From an uncultured Acidimicrobiales bacterium (GTDB lineage Bacteria > Actinomycetota > Acidimicrobiia > Acidimicrobiales > Iamiaceae): a DNA stretch of 5,127 nucleotides. The notes under the pieces were generated by a model that did no database searches, was not told the origin of the DNA, and was given only the letters and a program-made list of their open reading frames with translations. Positions within the stretch are counted from its first letter, which is position 1, and every line of letters starts with the position of its first letter. Made by a program: the position numbers and the translations under genes. Shown here in pieces: positions 1-3,309 of this stretch. The stretch spans positions 1-5,127 of the forward strand of contig CALANQ010000265.1 of the NCBI GenBank assembly GCA_937926025.1, written 5' to 3'.

Positions 1-382
1 GCTTGGGCCAGTCGCCGCCAAGCGGCGAGGGGTCGTCGAGGAACCGGTGGCCTGATGCCCCGCACGATGTGGGGTACTTGACGATCCACCGACCCACCCG
101 ATCGTCGAGCTGCGCCGCTTGGGCGAGGCCGTCGAGAAGGTGCGTCTGCGGCGTGGGCACACCGGCCGAGGCGAAGCGGTCGACCTGGAGCCGCTTGTCC
201 GCTGCGACGCTGACCGCGTGGGTCGGGATGAACGAACGACCCGGGGGCGACGCCGGCCGATCCCAGGACAGCACGTAGTTCACGTCTGCCGGTTCCTCGC
301 TGACGTCGATCCACAACGCCTGAGCAAGCCGCTCGGCCAGTGGCTCGAACGCCCAAGCTCCTGCTCCTTGGTTCAAGATCAC
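1..382 (-). CDS. ATP-grasp family enzyme, N-terminal part (cut by left edge)
   Basis: Read on the minus strand from a GTG at 382-380, the frame stays open for 127 codons to the window edge. Residues 1-60 look like the pre-ATP-grasp domain, starting with a beta strand and a Gly-rich turn (MILNQGAGAWAFEPLAERLA). From about 62 the pattern is that of an ATP-grasp domain: DKRLQVDRFASAGVPTPQT (62-80), then a strand with the probable ATP-binding lysine (WIVKYP, Lys102) and a glycine-rich loop SCGASGHRF (106-114). ATP-grasp enzymes join a carboxylate to an amine or other nucleophile through an acyl-phosphate, so a cytoplasmic ligase is expected. The substrate cannot be told because the catalytic C-terminal half is missing. 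The GTG is preferred because it opens just before the first strand and overlaps (GTGA) the stop of a small upstream frame, as in translational coupling. The family assignment is from motifs only; the subfamily is unknown. Confidence 0.8.
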   Translation of the reverse strand, partial: MILNQGAGAWAFEPLAERLAQALWIDVSEEPADVNYVLSWDRPASPPGRSFIPTHAVSVAADKRLQVDRFASAGVPTPQTHLLDGLAQAAQLDDRVGRWIVKYPTSCGASGHRFLDDPSPLGGDWPK

Positions 383-513
383 CGGCCGCACCGCAGCAGC
401 CTGCCAGCTTCATCGTCGGATTCGCCGATGCGGGAAACGGCGATCAGTTCGCCTTCGTCTGTCCTCGGGCACCCCAGACCCGCTTCCCTGGCGACGAGCT
501 GCGATCGGCGCAA
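379..513 (-). CDS. possible 44-aa small protein coupled to the ATP-grasp gene
   Basis: A TTG at 513-511 opens a 44-codon frame ending at TGA 381-379. It is preceded by a perfect AGGAGG at 526-521 with 7 bases between. The TGA overlaps the GTG start of the ATP-grasp gene by four bases (GTGA), the usual sign of translational coupling. The product begins MRRSQLVAREAGLGCPRT and ends DEAGRLLRCGR. It is charged, has two cysteines (residues 15 and 42) and no membrane segment. I do not recognise a family. GC3 is about 75 percent, lower than in the core genes but similar to the neighbouring ATP-grasp frame. The same frame is open further upstream to a GTG at 777, but that extension is rich in Ser, Pro and Arg and does not look coding. 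It could be a regulatory leader peptide, a substrate of the ATP-grasp enzyme, or the tail of a decayed gene. The evidence is the ribosome site plus the overlap, not homology. Confidence 0.4.
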   Translation of the reverse strand: MRRSQLVAREAGLGCPRTDEGELIAVSRIGESDDEAGRLLRCGR

Positions 514-815
514 CGGTCGCCCTCCTGATCCCGATCGTGATGATGGTGGTGGTCTGGCACATGTAGGGGCGCGCCAGGGCACGCCCGAAGTGTCGATTCG
601 GCGACGTCTCGCTCGCGCCAACGGACCGGGGATCAAGACAGTCGAACCATGGTGAGCAGTCGGGCTTGGAAGCTTCCGAGCACCTTCGCTGCAAGGAAGA
701 CATTTCGCCGAGCCCGCACCCGTGGAACGGTAGGAGGTCGGCCGAATGGTGGTGTTCTGAAAGTGCCGGTCGGCCACGCTCCCGGAGGCGGCGTTCGGGG
801 GCGTTGCTCGGCGTC
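514..815. other. gene-poor stretch between the left-edge genes and the Imm26-like gene
   Basis: Open frames exist on both strands here, but their products are rich in Arg, Ser and Pro, with mixed third positions and no recognisable domain. Small signals are present. A plus-strand frame ends at TAG 564-566 after a run of hydrophobic codons (507-563) but has no start codon. Just after it is an imperfect hairpin (567-586) that is best paired in minus-strand RNA. A GGAGG (733-737) sits before a four-codon plus-strand ORF (746-760). I see no tRNA, insertion sequence or CRISPR repeat. It could be a remnant left by past insertion or deletion. Confidence 0.4.
521..526 (-). promoter_or_regulatory. strong Shine-Dalgarno site (AGGAGG) deciding a TTG start
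   Basis: AGGAGG on the minus strand ends 7 bases before TTG 513-511. It is the best ribosome site in the window and the main reason to choose that TTG for the 44-aa frame. The genes to the right lack such a site. Confidence 0.45.
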
Positions 816-1361
816 TTGGGGCAACGCCATCTGTCGGTGCCGAAGTACGGTCCTTCGGTGGCGTCTCCCGGTTACCCGTTCGAACCGAGGTCGAACGCCC
901 ACCTCTTGGCAGGCCAGTTCTGGGGGCTGCCCCTCAGTGATGGGCGGTGGGCCTGCGGTCGCGTGCTCGCTGTCTCGACGCGTGACGATGCGTACTTTCC
1001 GGGCAACAGCCGCACCTTCATGGCGGGCCTCATGAACTGGGAGGGCGACATACCACCGACGTCTGAGGCGCTGGCTGGTTGCACGCTGTTGGCTCAAGGA
1101 TGGGCTCACGTTCGCGCGATCCAGGAGAACGGCCGAGAGGTCCTCGGCCAGAGGGATCTCGACCTCGACGGCATCCGCGGCCTCGAACAGGTCACGCATC
1201 GCGGCGGTGGAACCGTCATGGTCTACGAGGGCGCTCGGCCGATCCGTGAGGCGACTCGGGAGGAAGCGGCAACCATGCCGCTCCTCTCGGGGTGGGGCGT
1301 CAGGTTCATCTCGACGCTCGCGGAGCGCGCTTTCGTTGAGCGTCTACCGATCGTCCAGTAG
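816..1361 (+). CDS. Imm26-like immunity-type protein (orphan)
   Basis: A 181-codon frame from TTG 816 to TAG 1359-1361. The N-terminal half has the ordered pattern YPFEPRSNAHL (20-30), then AGQFWGLPLSDGRWACGRVL (32-51). A Gly-x-Phe/Trp strand leading into a PL-x-DGR-x-A-x-GRV strand pair is what I associate with Imm26 (immunity protein 26) family proteins. These are cytoplasmic proteins thought to neutralise polymorphic toxins, though many members lack a known toxin. No signal peptide or membrane segment is seen, and no toxin gene is adjacent in this window, so the role is inferred. It converges on the GNAT gene. The start is uncertain: the frame is open back to a TTG at 666, but those first 50 codons have weaker GC3 and an Arg-rich composition. 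TTG 804, TTG 816 and GTG 837 are the plausible starts, none with a good ribosome site. Confidence is high that residues after SVPKYG are coding and moderate for the family. Confidence 0.75.
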   Translation: MGQRHLSVPKYGPSVASPGYPFEPRSNAHLLAGQFWGLPLSDGRWACGRVLAVSTRDDAYFPGNSRTFMAGLMNWEGDIPPTSEALAGCTLLAQGWAHVRAIQENGREVLGQRDLDLDGIRGLEQVTHRGGGTVMVYEGARPIREATREEAATMPLLSGWGVRFISTLAERAFVERLPIVQ

Positions 1362-1442
1362 TCCCGCGCGTGCTGCTGCGATGGCCACCTACCCGGCGTT
1401 CGGGGGCGGTCGAGTGCATGAACCCGTCTGGGAGGCGCATTT

Positions 1443-1472
1443 CTGCACACGTGCAGCTGCTGCCGAAACGGC
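1443..1472. terminator. weak candidate bidirectional terminator between converging genes
   Basis: The 115-base gap between two converging stops contains a near-palindrome CTGCACACGTGCAG (1443-1456) and a short stem-loop GCCG-AAA-CGGC (1462-1472). The stems are short and there is no T tract, so this rests mainly on position. Confidence 0.2.
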
Positions 1473-1476
1473 GCTT

Positions 1477-1911
1477 CTAGCCTTGGTACCGGTACACGTT
1501 GGTCTCGCGGGGTTCGAAGCCCAGGCGGCGGTAGAGGCGGTTGGCGGCTTCTCGCGACGGGCGGGATGTGAGGTCCACGGAGCGGGCGCCTCGTTCGGCG
1601 GCGACGTCGATGGCGTAGCGGTTGAGGGCTTCGCCGACGCCCTGGCCGCGGGCCTCGCCGTCGACCACCACGTCCTCGATCCAGGCCCGGAGGCCGGTGG
1701 GGATGCGGAACAGCACCAGGGTCAGCGACCCGAGGATCGTGCCGTCGTCGTCGCGGGCCACCAGCAGGTGCGTGGCGGGCGAGGCGATGATCTCGACCAG
1801 CTGCTCCCGGTCGGGCGGGGGCGACGAGGACGACAGCTGCGGGGTGAGGCGGACGAAGGCCTCGACGAGGTCGTCGGTGACCTCATCGGCGGTGGAGACG
1901 GAGACAGGCAT
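1477..1911 (-). CDS. GNAT family N-acetyltransferase
   Basis: A complete 144-residue protein, the usual size for a single GNAT domain. Members move the acetyl group of acetyl-CoA onto an amine of a small molecule or protein in the cytoplasm. Motif A is clear: strand WIEDVVVDGEA (77-87), followed by the acetyl-CoA pyrophosphate loop RGQGVG (88-93, matching R/Q-x-x-G-x-G/A) and the helix after it. Motif B follows with DLTSRPS (113-119), AANRLYRRLGF (122-132) with Asn124 and Tyr127, and a final strand TNVYRY. Residues 1-55 form the variable, substrate-shaping part, so the substrate cannot be predicted. The ATG at 1911-1909 is chosen because it has a TAGGGT box eight bases upstream and no Shine-Dalgarno, the same layout as the other core genes here. 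It is transcribed divergently from the small plus-strand gene at 2060. Third positions are almost all G or C. The family call is secure; no gene name is justified. Confidence 0.93.
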   Translation of the reverse strand: MPVSVSTADEVTDDLVEAFVRLTPQLSSSSPPPDREQLVEIIASPATHLLVARDDDGTILGSLTLVLFRIPTGLRAWIEDVVVDGEARGQGVGEALNRYAIDVAAERGARSVDLTSRPSREAANRLYRRLGFEPRETNVYRYQG

Positions 1912-1919
1912 CGGCGCCG

Positions 1920-1925
1920 ACCCTA
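1920..1925 (-). promoter_or_regulatory. -10 box (TAGGGT) of the GNAT gene, probably leaderless
   Basis: TAGGGT on the minus strand fits the actinobacterial TANNNT -10 pattern and lies 8 bases before the ATG, so transcription would begin at or within about two bases of the start codon. No clear -35 box is seen. The call is supported by the same spacing in front of three other genes in the window. Confidence 0.5.
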
Positions 1926-2046
1926 GAGGCCGCCCGCCGACCCGGACCCGGATCCGAGCAGAAGCTCGGACGATTCTTCAGCAATTCGTCAGCCGATGGT
2001 CACCGTGCGTGAACGATCCGGACGATCGGATGCAACACCCGTTTCG

Positions 2047-2052
2047 TACCGT
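2047..2052 (+). promoter_or_regulatory. -10 box (TACCGT) of the 59-aa gene, probably leaderless
   Basis: TACCGT matches TANNNT and is separated from ATG 2060 by 7 bases. No Shine-Dalgarno lies in front of that ATG. No convincing -35 box is visible. Just upstream, CGATCCGGACGATCGGA (2014-2030) has a partly repeated, partly inverted layout that could be a binding site, but this is weak. Confidence 0.5.
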
Positions 2053-2059
2053 CCGTGGC

Positions 2060-2239
2060 ATGACCTGGCTCCCCTCCCTCCTCCGTGGCCTCGGCGCCGC
2101 CGGGGCCACGGCCAATGCTCGAGCCGAGCTCGAGACCACCCACGTCCGCAACCTGCAGGCCACGATCGTGGTCCAGCGGGTCAACCGCTCCGGCACCGGT
2201 CATCCCCTGTCACCGGCCGCCGAGGCACGGGTCGCCTGA
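2060..2239 (+). CDS. small hypothetical protein, 59 aa
   Basis: ATG 2060 to TGA 2237-2239 encodes 59 residues. The codons have strong GC3 bias, unlike the sequence just before the ATG, which supports real coding. The product begins MTWLPSLLRGLGAAGATANA, followed by a polar helical part with alternating charged and hydrophobic residues (AELETTHVRNLQATIVVQRV, 22-41) and a short Pro/Ala-rich tail. The N-terminus is mildly hydrophobic and amphipathic, with Arg9 interrupting it, so a true transmembrane helix is not evident; peripheral membrane association is possible. I do not recognise a family. The frame is open further upstream into the region antisense to the GNAT gene, but that part is a shadow. 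The start is set by the TACCGT box 7 bases upstream and the change in codon bias. The gene is followed directly by a strong hairpin, so it is probably a single-gene transcript. Confidence 0.6.
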   Translation: MTWLPSLLRGLGAAGATANARAELETTHVRNLQATIVVQRVNRSGTGHPLSPAAEARVA

Positions 2240-2246
2240 CGACCCA

Positions 2247-2297
2247 CTGGTCGAGCGCCGGGCTCCGGTCGTCCCCCCAGGGCCCGGCGCTGACCAG
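2247..2297 (+). terminator. long bulged stem-loop after the 59-aa gene
   Basis: The left arm at 2247-2263 (CTGGTC, bulged G, AGCGCCGGGC) pairs with the right arm 2282-2297 (GCCCGGCGCTGACCAG), giving 16 base pairs around an 18-base loop with one unpaired G. It begins 7 bases after the small gene's TGA. No T tract follows, which is common for terminators in high-GC actinobacteria. A role as intrinsic terminator or 3' end stabiliser is inferred from position and stem strength. Confidence 0.55.
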
Positions 2298-2303
2298 CAC
2301 ACC

Positions 2304-2339
2304 ACCGACCTCCCTGGGTGACACCCGGGCAGGGTCGGT
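2304..2339. repeat. inverted repeat overlapping the PAC2 gene promoter
   Basis: ACCGACC (2304-2310) and GGTCGGT (2333-2339) are perfect 7-base inverted arms. Between them is a nested imperfect stem (CCC-T-GGGT, GAC loop, ACCC-GGG, 2312-2329). The repeat covers the proposed -35 region and touches the first base of the -10 box, so it could be an operator. It could also be the second of two tandem hairpins ending transcripts from the small gene. Confidence 0.35.
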
Positions 2340-2344
2340 AGCCT
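2318..2344 (+). promoter_or_regulatory. promoter of the PAC2-family gene, probably leaderless
   Basis: GTGACA (2318-2323, one mismatch to TTGACA), a 15-base spacer and TAGCCT (2339-2344, TANNNT type). Six bases separate the -10 box from GTG 2351, so the transcript likely starts on or next to the start codon. There is no Shine-Dalgarno. The spacer is somewhat short, so the -35 is less certain than the -10. Confidence 0.5.
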
Positions 2345-2350
2345 GATGCC

Positions 2351-3280
2351 GTGAGCTCCCTCCGCTGGCACCACCGCCCGAAGCTCCGCCAGCCGGTGCT
2401 GGTGGCCGCCTTCGAGGGCTGGAACGACGCGGGCGATGCCGCCTCGGGTGCGGCCCGCTGGCTGGCCGACCGCTTCGGCGCGGAGCTGGTGGCCACCATC
2501 GAGGCCGAGGACTTCTTCGACTTCACCACCACCCGTCCCATCGTGGAGCTCACCGACGAGGGCACCCGCCGCATCACCTGGCCCGACACGGAGCTGTGGG
2601 CGGCGGGCACCGACGGTCCGGCGGACCTGATCATCCTCGTGGGCCACGAGCCGCACCTGCGCTGGCGCACCTACTGCCGGGCGGTCACCGAGGCCGCCGA
2701 TGCCCTGGATGTGTCGATGGTGCTCACGCTCGGCGCCCTGCTGTCCGACGTGCCCCACAGCCGCCCCACGGCGGTGTCCGGCACCGCCGACGACCCGGAC
2801 CTGATCGAGCAGCTCGACCTCACGCCGTCCACCTACGAGGGCCCCACGGGCATCGTCGGCGTGCTGCACGCCGCCTGCCAGGAGCGGGGCATCCCGTCGG
2901 CGTCGCTGTGGGCCGCGGTCCCCACCTACGTGTCCGGCGCCCCGTCGCCGAAGGCCACGCTGGCCCTGGTCGAGCGGTCGTCGCACCTGCTCGGCCTGCA
3001 CCAGCCGGTCACGGACCTGCAGATCGCCACGGCGGCGTACGAGCGCCAGATCGACGAGCTGGTCGAGGCCGACGAGGACACCGCCGCCTACGTGGCGGGC
3101 CTGGAGGAGGCAGCCGACGACGAAGCCCGCGACGCGGAGCTGGGCTTCGGGGGCAGCGCCTCGGGCGAGAGCCACCCGGAGGGCCACCCGTCGGCCCGCA
3201 GCGAGAACCTCGGCCCCATGGAGGAAGCAGACCCCGACGCCCTCGTCGAAGAGGTCGAGCGCTTCCTCCGCGGCGACTGA
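2351..3280 (+). CDS. PAC2 family protein (proteasome assembly chaperone 2-like)
   Basis: A complete 309-residue protein from GTG 2351. It has the features of the actinobacterial branch of the PAC2 family (PF09754, COG1938): FEGWNDAGDAAS (21-32), DFFDFTTTRP (54-63), ILVGHEPHLRWRTYC (95-109), LTLGALLSDVPHSRP (125-139), YEGPTGIVGVL (162-172) and AAVPTYVSGAPSPKA (188-202). The family is named after a eukaryotic proteasome assembly chaperone, and archaeal relatives interact with the 20S core. The role of bacterial members is not established. The C-terminal part (about 230-309) is an acidic, low-complexity extension ending in a short helix VEEVERFLRGD. It lacks the terminal hydrophobic-Tyr-x (HbYX) motif that proteasome activators and archaeal PAC2-like chaperones use to dock. 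The ATG at 2346 is not usable because it meets TGA after two codons. The DUF4012 gene follows after 29 bases on the same strand, so co-transcription is possible although that gene has its own -10 box. Confidence 0.93.
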   Translation: MSSLRWHHRPKLRQPVLVAAFEGWNDAGDAASGAARWLADRFGAELVATIEAEDFFDFTTTRPIVELTDEGTRRITWPDTELWAAGTDGPADLIILVGHEPHLRWRTYCRAVTEAADALDVSMVLTLGALLSDVPHSRPTAVSGTADDPDLIEQLDLTPSTYEGPTGIVGVLHAACQERGIPSASLWAAVPTYVSGAPSPKATLALVERSSHLLGLHQPVTDLQIATAAYERQIDELVEADEDTAAYVAGLEEAADDEARDAELGFGGSASGESHPEGHPSARSENLGPMEEADPDALVEEVERFLRGD

Positions 3281-3295
3281 CCCCAGCCGCACCCC

Positions 3296-3301
3296 TACGC
3301 T
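3296..3301 (+). promoter_or_regulatory. -10 box (TACGCT) of the DUF4012 gene, probably leaderless
   Basis: TACGCT in the 29-base gap after the PAC2 stop matches TANNNT and lies 8 bases before ATG 3310. No Shine-Dalgarno is present. No well-spaced -35 is seen; CTGACC at 3277-3282 is too close. The box would give the gene a transcript separate from any read-through from the PAC2 gene. Confidence 0.45.
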
Positions 3302-3309
3302 GGGCGCCC

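Noticed and set aside
119..655. 178-codon plus-strand ORF across the left edge
   Set aside because: Its first half is antisense to the ATP-grasp frame, which has clear motifs. The product is Arg/Ser/Pro-rich without a domain.
514..777. Extension of the 44-aa minus-strand frame up to GTG 777
   Set aside because: The added residues look non-coding (Ser/Pro/Arg-rich, mixed third positions). The AGGAGG site favours TTG 513.
633..1199. 188-codon minus-strand ORF opposite the Imm26-like gene
   Set aside because: It is a shadow of a motif-bearing plus-strand gene, and the second half is Arg/Pro-rich.
1486..1495. Perfect palindrome GTACCGGTAC
   Set aside because: It lies inside the final codons of the GNAT gene (VYRY region) and is explained by coding; no evidence for a regulatory role.
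1207..1926. 239-codon plus-strand ORF opposite the GNAT gene
   Set aside because: It is antisense to a GNAT domain with complete motifs. Its Ala/Gly/Val-rich sequence is typical of a complementary frame.
2210..3292. 360-codon minus-strand ORF opposite PAC2
   Set aside because: It is antisense to a clear conserved protein. Its product is a low-complexity Val/Gly/Arg mixture, as expected from GC-rich shadow frames.
2596..3309. N-terminal extension of the DUF4012 frame back to 2596
   Set aside because: It is the +1 frame of the PAC2 gene, Arg/Pro/Gly-rich with no domain. The membrane anchor and -10 box place the true start at 3310.
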